Shown here piece after piece: positions 10,452 to 22,530 of a stretch of 64,000 bases of DNA. Made by a program: the position numbers and the translations under genes. The DNA is from Nelumbo lutea (taxonomy: Eukaryota > Streptophyta > Magnoliopsida > Proteales > Nelumbonaceae): contig JAKGHH010000005.1 of assembly GCA_022828595.1 (NCBI GenBank), positions 67,761,655-67,825,654 on the forward strand, written 5' to 3'. The first letter of the stretch is position 1; each line of letters opens with the position of its first letter. Below the pieces are notes generated by a model that was not told the DNA's origin, searched no databases, and saw nothing but the letters and a program-made list of their open reading frames with translations.

Positions 10452-11586
10452 GAGCTTCTCTTTTGGGCGGACCGGCCCGTGCTCCTTGAGTGGTTTTTCA
10501 TTGCTATTTGGCTATTTGCTAGGCAGGGGGAGAGAGAGAGAGGGCCGTAGGGGAAGAATCCTACCAAATTTGGAAGGTTCCCACTAAGTATATGCTTTCT
10601 AGGGAGCGAATGAGGGCCGTTCCTAACGTATGTATTATTGTCCGTCTAATTTGCAAAAACTATCAGATCAACTGATGTTCTTTCGTCATCCACTCAGAGA
10701 AGAAGAGGAAAGAAACTAGGAAGAGAGATAAAACAAAATAGAAATAAAAGAAGGAAGAAACATTCCACACAAACAGAATTGGGTGAGTTCCTACTTACTT
10801 GGATTGTTCTTAGTGACCTCTTATGTCACCGACGTCGTCTTTTAAATTTCAGTAGGCCAGTCTTCTGGGGGGAATATTGGCTAACATAATTGGCCCCTAT
10901 CAGCTGAAGCTTGGAGTTAATTTACAGAAATATATACTGTTAATGTCAAATATATACATGTAGTCCTCCCATTATCATTTGTTCTCTCTCAATGAAAACA
11001 AATGAAGCATTCCATTTTAAAGTATGGTTGCTCTGGTTTTTCTGGGTTCTAGTAAAAAAATATATCGCAGAGGGTTACGTTGTTCTGCCCACAGATCACT
11101 CGACAAGATGGGATGGCTATGGCTTGCTTGATGATTTGATCGATAAGCACGCGTAGGGCTAATATGTGAATAATGAAATGATAAATTAATGCCGTGATAA
11201 TTGATGATGGACCACTTCCGCTTAATGCCCTCCATGTCACGGGCCACGTGGTGACTGGGGGAGATGTCTGCACTGCACTCTGGATTCCTTTGGCATCAAA
11301 GGGAGATGGGACCGTCCATGATCTCAATGAAGATCTGGGCCAGAGAAAAAGGACGAAAACAATTATTTGGTTGGTTTCATTTATCCAAGGCTGACTCCTG
11401 AATGCTCCATTATTTGTGCACAAGAATCTCAATTTCTCTCCACCCGTTATTTGTGCACAAGAATCTTTTCAAGGGTAATCTTAACGGACAGGTGCCAAAG
11501 AAGTTTTTAAGCGCTCATTTACAACCTTATGCCTACTGATCTAGACTGGTCTCGCATGTTTGCGCTCAACACACATTGAATGGACT
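10452..11586. other. Upstream region of SABATH gene 1
   Basis: No other gene seen. The region lies upstream of gene 1, and a CACGTG (G-box) hexamer occurs at about 11244. Whether it regulates gene 1, nearly 900 bp away, cannot be told. Confidence 0.4.
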
Positions 11587-11589
11587 TTA

Positions 11590-11829
11590 ACTCTGTTTGG
11601 TTGTATTGCAAATAAATAAATTTGTACTAGTATAAATGTATAAAAGTGTAAATGAAATAAATGTAAATTCTCATTTAATTTTGTTTTGGGTTTTACTTTA
11701 TTCTGCTCTATGTCATAATTTATTTCGTTTCTATGTGCAATCAAATAAAATAAAATAAAATTTGAAACAAAAATAGGTCATAGTTTACACTCAAATAATT
11801 TGCATTGCAGGTTGTAATCAAATACAACC
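11590..11829. mobile_element. Tourist-like MITE, GGCTGTGTTTGG family
   Basis: About 240 bp. The left end CTCTGTTTGGTTGTATTGCA and the right end (complement of GGTTGTATTTGATTACAACC) resemble the MITE at 1033-1290. TTA flanks both sides (11587-11589 and 11830-11832). AT-rich, no coding capacity. Confidence 0.5.
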
Positions 11830-11855
11830 TTAGTGTCTAAATCTTTTGTCATTTA

Positions 11856-12156
11856 AGTTGTGTTTGTTTTCGGTGGAAATTTTATTGATGTAAAATTCAG
11901 TTTAAAATTTTAGTGAATCGTCGGAGTTTTTTTTTTTTTTTTGATGTAAGAATTAATGTAAATAATACATCGATTATCAGTAAAAAAGTCAACCGATGGA
12001 ATAAACCTTACATTAAAAACAAATGCATGAAAATACAATTAGATATGAAATTTTATACCAATCTGTATTTACAGTAAAAACAAACACGTAGAAATATTGC
12101 AAACCAACGATAGAATTTTATGTCAACTTGCATTAACACCAAAAACAAATACAGCC
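11856..12156. mobile_element. Tourist-like MITE, GGCTGTGTTTGTTTT family
   Basis: About 301 bp. The left end is AGTTGTGTTTGTTTTCGGTG and the right end is the complement of GGCTGTATTTGTTTTTGGTG. TTA flanks both sides (11853-11855 and 12157-12159). It lies only 26 bp beyond the previous MITE. Confidence 0.55.
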
Positions 12157-12159
12157 TTA

Positions 12160-13560
12160 TGGGGGATTGGGGGTGATAAAATTATTGTACACTCGTTCTT
12201 TTCTCCAGTTTATCACTCCTAGCTAATTAGCTATCACTGTGATCATCGCATCAGCACCAACAAACGCGCCAAGTACAAGAGGGGAAAAAGGTGAAAAATC
12301 AGATTTACTTTGCTCTTTTCTCTGGTTAATGACTCCTATCTTTGTGATCTTTACACCAATGCGAACAAACGCACCACACAGAGGAGAAGGAAAGGAAAAG
12401 AAAAAAAATACAACAAAAAGAAAATAGGAAAAGGAAATGCAGAAATGATTCACAACACCATACACTTGATTGCCTTGCTCCTTTTCTGCTTTGGTTCTTC
12501 CCCATGTAATGTGTTTGGACAATGATGTTGTTATTGTTATTGCTGCCATCGGAGTTTTGCTTTTTTGCTTTCCACTTGACAAATGACGTTGACACACTCT
12601 GTTTCACATCATTCACCTAAACAAAAATGTATTGACCGAAGTGACTCCATTAATATGATGGTAGAATATGCTTTACCTAGGGCTTATGGGATGAGATTCC
12701 TTTTCACTTGCCCAATTCAGAGGTCTTTCTACATAAAGAAAAAAAAGAAAAGAAAAGAGTAGTTCAGAAAATAAAGGAAAAGGGTGGTGATCGAGCGGGA
12801 GAGCCCATGCTGAATAAAGGAAGTAATTTTGTTGAAAGTTGAAACTTAGCGAGTGTGACTCAAGCAGTGTTTGGTCAATCCCATGAAACGCTATTCCTTT
12901 TGAATGACACGTATGAAATAATAAAGTAACTATGTAACTGGAAATTAATGGTTTTTTGGCAACAATACATATTAACTTTTCAATGTATAATAATGAGATT
13001 CGAATTCGGGTCTCTGCTGGGATTACCCCAGCCACGATTGTGTGTGAGTGTGGGTGGGGACTGGGGGTTATGGGCTAGGTGTGTAATCAAGTCAGCTGAG
13101 TTAATATACATTGCACTACTTGAACTTGATTTGACTCAAAAACTTGTTATTCCACTTGACTTGATGTGATATTCAAGTATTGATTTGACTCAATTAACTT
13201 GCATGAGGGTATAGATACAGATTCGATTCTTTCAACCACCCATTCTAGGGAGAGGGTTTATCAGTGCGGTGCGTATCACCAAATACCTAAAAAAAACAGG
13301 GAGTTTTGGATTGCAACCCCTTCAGAAATTTAGATTACCTCCTGCCCGTAAATTTAGTATCAATATACAGAGTATTCAGTCTACCCTAGGAAATCCTAGC
13401 TCCGCCTAGGGGTGGACTGAATCATCAAACCCCAAAACGGAAAGGGGTTATAACCGATAGAGGCACTGATATATGACGTGTATTCACCGTATGACATATA
13501 CATTGAATTTATATTATACAAGACAAAATTACCCTTTCCATTAAAAACCTCCTTAGTGTT
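12160..13560. other. Intergenic sequence, no gene seen
   Basis: A degenerate tandem pair near 12220-12420 repeats the words GTGATC...CACCAA...GCGAACAAACGC, spaced about 120 bp apart. Open frames here (for example 12223-12597 and 12673-13035, minus strand) show no family motif. Confidence 0.45.
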
Positions 13561-13581
13561 CTTAGAAGGGAGGAAATATAC

Positions 13582-13929
13582 TTTGCTCTCTTCATTGATG
13601 AAGTTGGTAATCGTCGGTTGCTTTCTGATGGCTTCCCGACATGGGTCTCTGTTGCAAATCGGAAGCTTCTTCAATCACCCAGTGCAGCTTTACGAGCTGG
13701 TGTTGTGGTGGCCGAGGAGATTTTAGACAAGTACCCAGAACTGACAACAGAGGGCTCACCAACGATCAAGCAAAGGCTCGAAATAGCAAACCCAGCAGTA
13801 CTGGAGATGGCGCTAGAAGCAAGCCTTGGCTGGATCAAGGAATGGGGGAGACCAGTAGGATACCTTCGGCGAAATCAGATTACAAGGAGGAGACCTCTAC
13901 CTGGCGAGCGAGCTCGCCCTGCGCAGTGA
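13582..13929 (+). pseudogene. Possible pectinesterase fragment in a GC-rich block
   Basis: An open frame reads through NRRLLSDGFPTWVSVANRKL and then LRAGVVVAEE. This resembles the linker of plant pro-pectinesterases, where paired RRLL/RKLL processing motifs precede the VVVAQDG start of the catalytic domain. After that the resemblance stops, and the rest of the frame (to the stop at 13927-13929) matches nothing I know. No signal peptide, inhibitor domain or catalytic motifs are present. The block from about 13560 to 14110 is clearly more GC-rich than its surroundings, as captured exon sequence would be. Probably a broken gene fragment, with modest certainty. Confidence 0.35.
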
Positions 13930-16900
13930 CGTCGGTCGTGTAATGCTATACGTTCTTGGCTGTTACGTCAGCGTCACCGGCCTTCGCGTGGCCAAGGCTG
14001 ATTTAACGAGCAACAAAAACTGGGCAGGTTTTTACGTCATGAGCAAGGCTAACGCCCAAAAATTCATCGTCGGGAGAAGAAGCTCTTGGATTGCAGCTGC
14101 CGGAGTTTATTAGCAATGAAAAGATGAACAGGGTTTCATACGAAGAATGATGGCTAAATAGGGTTTATTTTCAATTATGGAGAGAGGATTAAGATTTTTT
14201 ATAGTTTTTACATTTCTTTAGGAAGAAGAACAGTGGGGTTTCAAAAGCTTCAGTCGATTAACAGGAAGAGAAAGGCGGAGAGATTTCTTTGGGTTTTCGA
14301 TACATTTTGCAAAAAAAGAGGAAGAGGGGCAGTTTTATCATAAAAAATGCATTAAAAGCATTTCCCATACGGCGGATGCACGTCATGCTTTAGTGCCCTT
14401 TTGTGATATTACCATGCAAAAGATGCCCTGTCTATGCTATTTTACAAAAGAGCTACCTTTTGTTGCTAATAGAGGTCAAAACTTACCTCTTCGTGGTAGA
14501 ATCCCAAAAAGAAAAGCTCAAATACTTGTATTATACAATTGTAATTATGATAAAAAAGACTATTTCTTATTAATTAACATCAACTGTCACCATAGAAAAA
14601 TTATATAATCTGAATAGTAAGAGAATCATAAAATTACGAGGCTCCAATATTGACTCCATTAAAACTCTATTATTTACAAGTCAAGTTCGTCAAGTAGCTC
14701 ACAAGTAGCTTGACTTGCTTACACCCTATTTATGCCTTTGGTGGGATTGGCAAATCCAATTGTGTATTCTAGGAAAAATAAAAAACAAAAAAACAGAAAA
14801 AAATCTTTATATCTGACCGTGTTTTTATTGGTGATGGCAATTGTGAGGGTTGTGTTAGGTTGAACTTTAATCTAATTCATCTAATCCATCAACCTATTAA
14901 TGACGTAGTTATACAAAATTAAATAGATTGGGTTCCAATCGAAACCTGTCTTGACCCAATTCAAATTCATCCAACTCAATAATTTTATATTTATGTACTT
15001 AAAATTAAAAAGTAAGAACTAACTCCTTTTTGACAAATAAATTGTTAATAGCTTGGTGGTAATGGTAGTTGATATTTATACAATTGTTAAAAATTCAAAT
15101 TACATTACATGCAAATTATTTTGGGAGGATGAGGGTTCAACCCAGGGTCAGAATTTTTAGGCCCAAAATACAGTTAGGATGGGTGTTAGTTCGGAATTGA
15201 TGCCAATTCATGAGTGGGCATCAGTGTATAGAGTGGACGGTTTTGACATTTTGAATGTTTGTAACTGTGCAGTGGAATTCAGAAATCTACATTGAGCCTA
15301 TCCGTACTTCTCCGAATTATTTTTACAAAAAGAATAAAAGGCAATTAATCACTTAAAGCCATTTGACAATATTTGGGTTTCAGGTTTAACCGAACCACTT
15401 AGATTCATATCCGTCAAACCAACTTGAACTATCTAATTTGATTAGTCTTTAAGACATCAAGAGTAGTTGAACTGTTTGGATTTGGATTAGTTTGACCAAA
15501 CCAGACTAGACCGGTTTAGTCAAAATGGTTGATTGACTTGGGCCGGTCCATATCAAGCTGTGCACAGGTTTGGGACTGAGTTGACCTATCCGAACTGGGT
15601 CAAGGCAAGGTGACCATGTTGGTCCAAATTTGGGTTAGGTCGGATTGCATGGTTTGGGCTAAGCTGACTGATCTGGGTTAAAGAGAATAGACCAAGTTGA
15701 TTCGGGTAGGACCATACTAGTTTGGATCTAGGTTGGTCATTGACCAAAGCTGATCAGAATTTGGGTTGGCTTAGATCGATCTGGTCCGGATTGGGTTGAA
15801 TTGGACTAGATCAATCAACCCAAATGGATCAAACCAAGGTGATCAGATTTGCTCATATTCAAACAGGGATGAACTGGTCTGGACTTGGGTCAAGTTGATT
15901 TAGATTTATATCAATTTAGATGAAACATATTCATTTTAGGCAAAATTAATTTATTCAATAATTAATAGGAAATTAATGCATCAATTATATATTATTTCAC
16001 TCAAACTAAGAAGATTAGAAAAGGTTAAGGAATTCATACTTGTATCTTTAATGGTTAACCCAATGGTTATCTACAACCTAACCTGACCCAACTCATTTAA
16101 ATTGACCCAATGAATTATCAACCTGTTTCTAACCTGCTAAGTAAATGGACAGATTGGATGAGAAATTGCCAGCCCTAATTTCTACCATGCGTATCCAAAC
16201 AATTCATCCGATTACAAAAAATATGGAAAAAGAGAGAAAAAACAAGAGTGAATAAGAGGAAGAAAACTGAGCTTACTCTTTCCCAAAAGTAAAAGAATAC
16301 TTTTTCTTTTTGTTTATCTTTGCAAATCAATTTGAGATGGAAAACAAAATATTACCCACTATGATGGTGTTTGGTGTCATGGCATTGTATGGCTGTTGCG
16401 TTTGCATCAGATTTATGCAATGGAAATCAGAAGAAAACGATTTCCTCATAATAGTATAATACAATTCAACATTTGTTCATCGCTATACATTACAGGTAGG
16501 CGCCTTTGGGCGAGGAGAAAACGCCCACTCATCACCCCTTGAGAAGAAAATGCCGAAATTGTGTTTCCTCTACGTGATTCTCACATAACATAAGACAAGA
16601 GGTAATACAAAATATTTGTTCTTCATATGTATTACTTTATTTTTCAAAACAAAAAGCAAATGTCATATCAAATAAATATCTAATTTTGCACAAGAAGCAA
16701 GGATTCAGAGACTAATATTTCCCCATGTGAATATATAGAATGTGATGAATGATGGACGTTGAATCTCTTGATCCACCAACCATCTATCCCTAATCTTACG
16801 ATCCTAATTTTGCACAAGAATCTCTTATTATTATTATTATTTTTTAATATTGTGCTGCAAGGGGGCATATATTTAAGGAGTTAATGGGGCTAGAGTTGCA

Positions 16901-16960
16901 GCTGGGATTAACGCAGTGGCTTACACAACTAACAGAGCCTGCTTTTTCTGAGTTTAGATC
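13930..16960. other. Intergenic sequence, no gene seen
   Basis: AT-rich, with the degenerate repeat tract at about 15400-15930 listed separately. The plus-strand frame 14393-14608 has no recognisable domain. Confidence 0.5.
15400..15930. repeat. Degenerate GGTTGACC/TGGGTT-rich tract
   Basis: Dense, imperfect reiteration of words such as TTGGGTTAGGTCGG, GACCAAGTTGATC and TGGTCTGGACTTGG on a purine-skewed strand. It resembles the low-complexity interiors of plant fold-back repeats. No clean period can be given by eye. Confidence 0.45.
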
Positions 16961-16964
16961 TGCG

Positions 16965-17125
16965 CCCCACGATGGGGCGCCCCACAACGTCCCACAGCGC
17001 ATCTCGTTTTGTATTGAGAATATCTTCCGACGATGACATCATCAATTCTGATATTATCATTGGAAGAGGTTTTCAATACACAATAAAGATGTATTGTGGG
17101 ATATTATGGGGCGCAAATGTAAATT
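16965..17125. mobile_element. MITE, CCCCACAACGTCCCAC family
   Basis: An inverted-repeat element whose left arm contains GCCCCACAACGTCCCACAGC and whose right arm has the complement (GTGGGATATTATGGGGCGC). Between them lies ATATCTTCCGACGATGACAT with its own mirrored partner. The same family occurs at 48176-48337 and 50745-50880. Ends are approximate and no target duplication was resolved here. Confidence 0.45.
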
Positions 17126-17129
17126 CGCT

Positions 17130-20074
17130 TTTCCTAAGGGCTCTTTGTCTACTTTTTTGCCATAGGATGCTTTCACTTGCATATGTCCTTAGTAAGCTTG
17201 TGAATTGTAATGAAAACCCTTTGGTGAACAGGTAAGTTTTGGAGTAAATTCTAGAACTAGTATTATTAATGGTGATATGAGTAATGTTGCTAATCTGATT
17301 AGAGAGAGAGGGAGGTAGGGTGGTGTTAATCAGGTTGTTCAATTCTAAGAATTTTATTTACATCATGCTCTGGTTAGGGTTTGAATCCATTGAACATTAA
17401 TCCCAACCCAAGTTGCACTATAAACATTTACGAGTTATTCATTGATACAAATATATGATTCATGGTGGTATACAAAATATGACTATAAATTTTGCATTTT
17501 CTAAAGGCTATGCTGCATCCGGGAAGTAGTAGTGAGGTAATACTTTATAGTAAGTAGCACAATAGTCTATGCACATTTACATATAGACTGCAGCAACAGT
17601 TACACCTTTGCTGTTTACTGCAATATTTACAGATTTACAGACTCATGCACTATACTTGTGTGGACTGGTCTCACTTCAAATCAAGTGTCCACTCGAAACT
17701 TTTTCTTTTTAGTTTTGTTTTTGGGTGAAAGATGAAAACCACTCAAACTAAACTTCTTCACCGCTGATTTCAGTAAATAATTTTCTTATATGACATGTGT
17801 CAATGTGTATGATTTTCTTTTTTAAAGCAAAAATAACCGCAAAGAAAACAAAAAAAAAAGAATTGCTGTATTGTTTTTTTTTTTTTAAGTAGATAAAGGG
17901 GAAGCTCACTCCAAAGTCCAAACCCCCTTCCTAATTTTTTGTTTTTTTTTATTTATTTTTTAATTCCACATAATTATTCATTAAACTAATAAAGAAATAA
18001 GATACTCTTAACTATTTTTAACAACCATAAAGAAAGAGGGATTTGATTTTCTAATGTTTAGTCAAGTGGCACCATTTTTTCTCATTTTCTCCTAAATTCT
18101 CTTTAATTCCCATTTATCTCTCAAGTTATCTATAATTCCTATTTATCTCTTAAATTATCTCTAATCTAGTAGAGAGATTACCTCCTAAACTATCACTAAT
18201 TCCTATTTATCTTCTCCCCCACTTTTTATCTACATCCATCTAAAGAAAATTTCATATAAAAATCTCAGAATTATTTTTAAATATTAAAATGAATTTATAT
18301 ACTAACTTTAAAATATTTATTAAAACATAAAAATTAATTATAATAGATTTAATAATATTCATATTATTAATACTTCTATATTTTTACAAAATTCATCATG
18401 AAATTATGCACTAACAATATAAATTATAATTGTATGAATTATTCAATTTAAATGCTATTCAAATAATAAAATTTAACATTAAAAAATAAAACATTATTTA
18501 AATATTTCAATAACTAAATATCTGAAATAACAAAACATTAAAAATAGCTAAATAATTATATAACAAAATATTTAATACTATGTAATAACATAAAATAAAT
18601 AAAATTAAAATAATGAAATAATTTAAATACTTTACATATTATTTAAATATTTAAATAGCAAAATATTTAACATGACTAAATTTTAAATAGTTAAAATTAC
18701 GAAATTATGTAATATATTTAATTTTTCTCTTAAAAGTAGGCAAATGATTAAAATAGGTTTCATAACATTCATATTAATAATAATTTAATATTTTACAAAA
18801 TTAATAACGGATTATGTAATAATAGTACTAATTATAATTTTATGGAGTTTTAAATTCAATAAATAATAAATATTTTAAAATTTTAAGTAACAATATTATT
18901 TAAATTACTAAATAATATTATAAATAAATAATTTCACTTATATCAATTAATAATTATATTGAATAACTTCCAAAAAATTATTATTTATTAGTAATAATTT
19001 TTACAACAATAGTTTATATTCATTATATATTTATATATACTAAAATTAATATTTATTGTATATTTATAATTATTGTATTTTTATTAGATATCTGTTGTAT
19101 TTTCATTATAAATTTATTTCAATAATTGTGCATTTTTCCTATAAATTTTTAGTAATTATTGAAAATTAAACTATTGTTATTTATTAGAGATTAGACTATT
19201 AATTTTTTTTTAAATTATGAGTGTTCAAGGATTGGTTTAATTCAGTTGCAAATTGATTCGGAACCAAATCAACCTTGTCTATTATCAATTTATTTTCAAC
19301 AATTTTGTATTTTTGCTATAAATTTCAATAATTATTAGAGGTTAAACTATTGTTATTTATTAAAGGTTAGACTATTAATTTAGTTGAAATTATGAGTGCT
19401 TAAGGATTGATTCAATTTGTCACCCGAAATTTACAGACCATTTGTGAAAACTTGCCAACTTGGGTTGTATTGGTTTGGGTCTATTTTCGGTTTGGTTTGT
19501 TTATACAAAAGATTTATACCTAAAAATTAAATTTAAATTTAAACAATGGTATTATTAAAATATAAATTTATGATACAAAATATTTTAGACTAAGAAATAA
19601 GGGAATTTTTCCACTTTCCCATATTAAAATAATTATTAGGGGTGCAACTTTTCTGAGTTAGGGTTGGGATTTTGTTAAAGTTTCAATGGGCCCAACCTAA
19701 AATCCAAGCCCAAAACAGTGTAAACTATTAACGCAGGCCAACCCGACTTGAACCCCTAAAAATTATATTTAAAATATAAAATATTAATATATATCTATAG
19801 TCTGGTAGGTTCAGTTTTGGTTGGTTTACATATGGCCAAACCAAAACTAACCTAACTTGGTTGGATTGGAATGTTGTCGAACCAAAGACGACTGTAAATA
19901 CTAGAAGACGGACCAACTCAGGTTGATTTCGATTGAATTGGTTATTATATAAATTATATAAACAAGGTAGTGAAGAAATTTTCTCATTTTGTTGAATTTT
20001 TTATTTTTTTAATTCCATGTCATTTTTGGAACAATCAATGAGATGCATTCCTTCCCCATAAAGAATTATCTAAA

Positions 20075-20077
<3 letters not shown>
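17130..20077. other. Long AT-rich intergenic region
   Basis: No gene seen. From about 18240 to 19140 the sequence is almost entirely A and T with short ATTTAAATA-like words. The tandem repeat at 19108-19430 is listed separately. Confidence 0.55.
19108..19430. repeat. Two tandem copies of a ~176-bp unit
   Basis: Both copies contain ATTATTGAAAATTAAACTAT or ATTATTAGAGGTTAAACTAT, then TTGTTATTTATTA, GACTATTAATTT and ATTATGAGTG. The second begins near 19285. They are diverged by point changes and small gaps. Confidence 0.6.

Positions 20078-20113
<36 letters not shown>
20078..20113. repeat. (CT)n microsatellite
   Basis: About 17 CT units. It lies 43 bp upstream of the polypurine tract of the isolated LTR at 20172 and marks the limit of recognisable retrotransposon sequence. 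Confidence 0.9.
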
Positions 20114-20115
<2 letters not shown>

Positions 20116-20171
20116 GTTAAGACTACTCCCTCGTTGGACAAATCACACCAGACTTGGGAGTGGGGGGCAAT

Positions 20172-20880
20172 TGATGAGGAGTAATTTGGTTTTCCAATGA
20201 TATCATGACACATGGCATTTTACAACAACAGGGTGACACCTCGACACCACATAAGTAGACCCAGGAGCACTTCGAATAATTCACAACTGCCTCAGCGACC
20301 TCAGCACCACCCCAGTAGGCCGAGTTGTGAACAGCTACGCAAGACCTCAAGTCGGTGTATGAGGTGACTTGCTTTCACCAAACTACCCTAGCTCTGGTTA
20401 GTGACCTTCTTGATGTGCTGAGTGACATCCCCCTTAAGTGGCCAATCACCTTTGAATTTCTCGAGATCATGACACCATGATGGAAGAGCTGGTTATCACC
20501 CCCACCCATTTCAGATGGGATTGGGCAAACACTATTAGCTAACATAGAGTCCACCTCTAGGCGTGAAACCACCATCGAACTTGACACGCTGGATATCCCC
20601 AATGTGTTTCACGAGGTTTACAACAAGTCGCCTATATAAGGGTCTAACCTCCAATTTCATAAGGTACGCACGATTTAGCACCCAAGTTCTCTGTCTCTCT
20701 CTTATTTTCTAGCTCGCAAAAAAACTCTAGTTCGCTGATTTAAGCATCAAACTGCCCACATCGGGTAAAGTAGCCCGGGTACTTTAATCTTCTCTCTTTC
20801 TTTGTAGATTGACCAAGTGACCTACCTAGTTTGGCATCCGAGTTGTTCTCCAGCAAGGAGTACCAAATAGCGCACCATCA
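20172..20880 (+). mobile_element. Isolated 3' LTR of a Tat-type gypsy element
   Basis: A 709-bp segment starting TGATGAGG and ending GCGCACCATCA. It is preceded at 20156-20171 by a polypurine tract (GGGAGTGGGGGGCAAT) almost identical to the one before the 3' LTR of the element at 31117-41298, and the LTR ends are also alike. Inside are CCTATATAAGGG (about 20630) and LTR-like promoter sequence. No pol sequence or 5' LTR lies upstream. A solo LTR would not keep its polypurine tract, so this is a truncated element retaining only its 3' end. Confidence 0.65.
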
Positions 20881-21507
20881 GAATTGATTCCCTAATTTGG
20901 ACAATTTGCATGTTGCAACTTCTAGTTGGTAGGAAACAGATTCATTAAAGTTGTATTTGGAGCCAATGTTGTTTTCTGAAAGAAAACGATGCTACAATTT
21001 TTTCAGAAAACACTTTTTTGGGTTTTCTTTTTGGTACCTTTATTGTTGTTGTCACATTGACATTTTTCAATGTGATGTCAATGTGACATTTCCTGATTTT
21101 TTTTATCATACATTTCCTGATTTTCAAGGCATGGTTTGGGAAAAAACATCCAAACAAAAATTAGGCCTTTTATGAAAAAATAGATTTTAAGCATGATCCT
21201 AATAACGCCATTTTTTGAAGAAATGTCGTTGATGTCAAACACCTACCAAGCATTTGTTTGGCATCGATGTCGTTGCTCTAGAAAACGGTGACACATCAGC
21301 GCCATGTTAGTAAAAGTGGTGCTCCAAGCCACACCTTGGAAATCAAGAAGGCATGGTTTGGAGCCAACACCGAATTTGGCATTTTCTCAGATTGCAACTT
21401 GTTGCTGCCAACAAAGACGTGATATGGATTTCTTATAATGGGCACCAGTGCTAGAAACAGATGTGGAGCACTGGTACCAAATAAAAAGTGTTGTTGTTGC
21501 TTCCAAC
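20881..21507. other. Intergenic sequence, no gene seen
   Basis: Contains two related stretches with TTGGAGCCAA, ATGTTGTTTTCTGAAAG and CAATGTGAC-like words, partly mirrored, suggesting an old fold-back repeat. No coding evidence. Confidence 0.4.
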
Positions 21508-21993
21508 CAAGGTTCAAAGTATTGGAAATGCCAAGTGTATTAGAAATGCAATTTTAAGAGACGTATTGGGATACGCCTTCAATATGTATGCGTATCGGAG
21601 AAAAACTAAGATACACAAAGATACGCTTGGAAAAATTATAAATACTTTAATAAATCATAAAAATACATCAACAACACTAAATATAAGAGCTCAATGAGGT
21701 GTATATACATTAAATTAATATACTTTAATGGTTTTATGAAGAAATATATTGTAGTTAATTATAATTTCATTAAAAATCCTATGCTTAACTACAATTTATA
21801 AATTATAATTCTTAATTAGCTTTAATGTTTTATGGGATGGGAAAAACCCAAATCTCCTATCCAACTATAAAACATGCTTTGGCACAACTTCTAAGTGAAA
21901 ATATAATCAATAATTATTTATTATTTATTCCCAAAGATTATAAAAAAATAAACATTATATAATATATTTAAAAAATAGTTATTAAAGAAGAAA

Positions 21994-22294
21994 TTTCAAT
22001 TGCTTTGTGGATATGATAGATCATCCATAGAATTATAATATATTCAATCATTGTGGTCAAATGATAAAATATAATTATTTAATTTTTAATTCTAAAAATA
22101 TAAAAATAAAAAATAATTATTAAATAAGAACTTTCAATTGGCTATGGATATGATAGATCATCCATAGAATTACAATATATTCAATTGTAGTGATCAAATG
22201 ATAAAATGTAATTAATTATTATTTATATTTTAATTTTAAAAACATAAAAAATAAAAAAATACTAAAGAGGAAATTTCAATTGCTTTATGGATAT
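21994..22294. repeat. Tandem repeat, ~138-142-bp unit
   Basis: TTTCAATTG followed by TATGGATATGATAG recurs at about 21994, 22132 and 22274, each copy also sharing GATCATCCATAGAATTA and CAAATGATAAAAT. The third copy is cut by the MITE at 22295 and resumes at 22531. Confidence 0.7.
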
Positions 22295-22530
22295 CAAGGT
22301 TCAAAATATCAATGTGCCAGTAGGGGCGTATCGGGCGTTTTGATATTTGTTTTTTTACTATTTTTTTATTTTTTTTTTCAAAACTGGTTTAGGGGAGCCG
22401 GTCTAGGACCCCTCCATCCTCTGAACCGGTCCGACCCCCGAAACACCCACTATAGGGGCATATCGGAAGGGTCCCGGAATGATACGTATTGATCGATATA
22501 GGCCGATACGTAATGATACTTTGAACCTTG
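22295..22530. mobile_element. hAT-like MITE nested in a tandem repeat
   Basis: A 236-bp element with inverted ends CAAGGTTCAAAATATC and the complement of CAAGGTTCAAAGTATC. It is flanked by ATGGATAT (22287-22294) and GTGGATAT (22531-22538), 7 of 8 matching. It splits the third copy of the ~140-bp tandem repeat. GC-richer interior with GTATCGG words; non-coding. Confidence 0.65.

Noticed and set aside
11220..11260. CACGTG G-box upstream of SABATH gene 1 as a regulator
   Set aside because: It is nearly 900 bp from the start codon and such hexamers are common by chance; noted only as context.
12223..13035. Several overlapping open frames of 62-124 codons
   Set aside because: They overlap on both strands in AT-rich sequence with repeats and encode no known motif.
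19108..22294. Possible CRISPR-like direct repeats
   Set aside because: These are long tandem units without short repeats and unique spacers, and the genome is a plant's.
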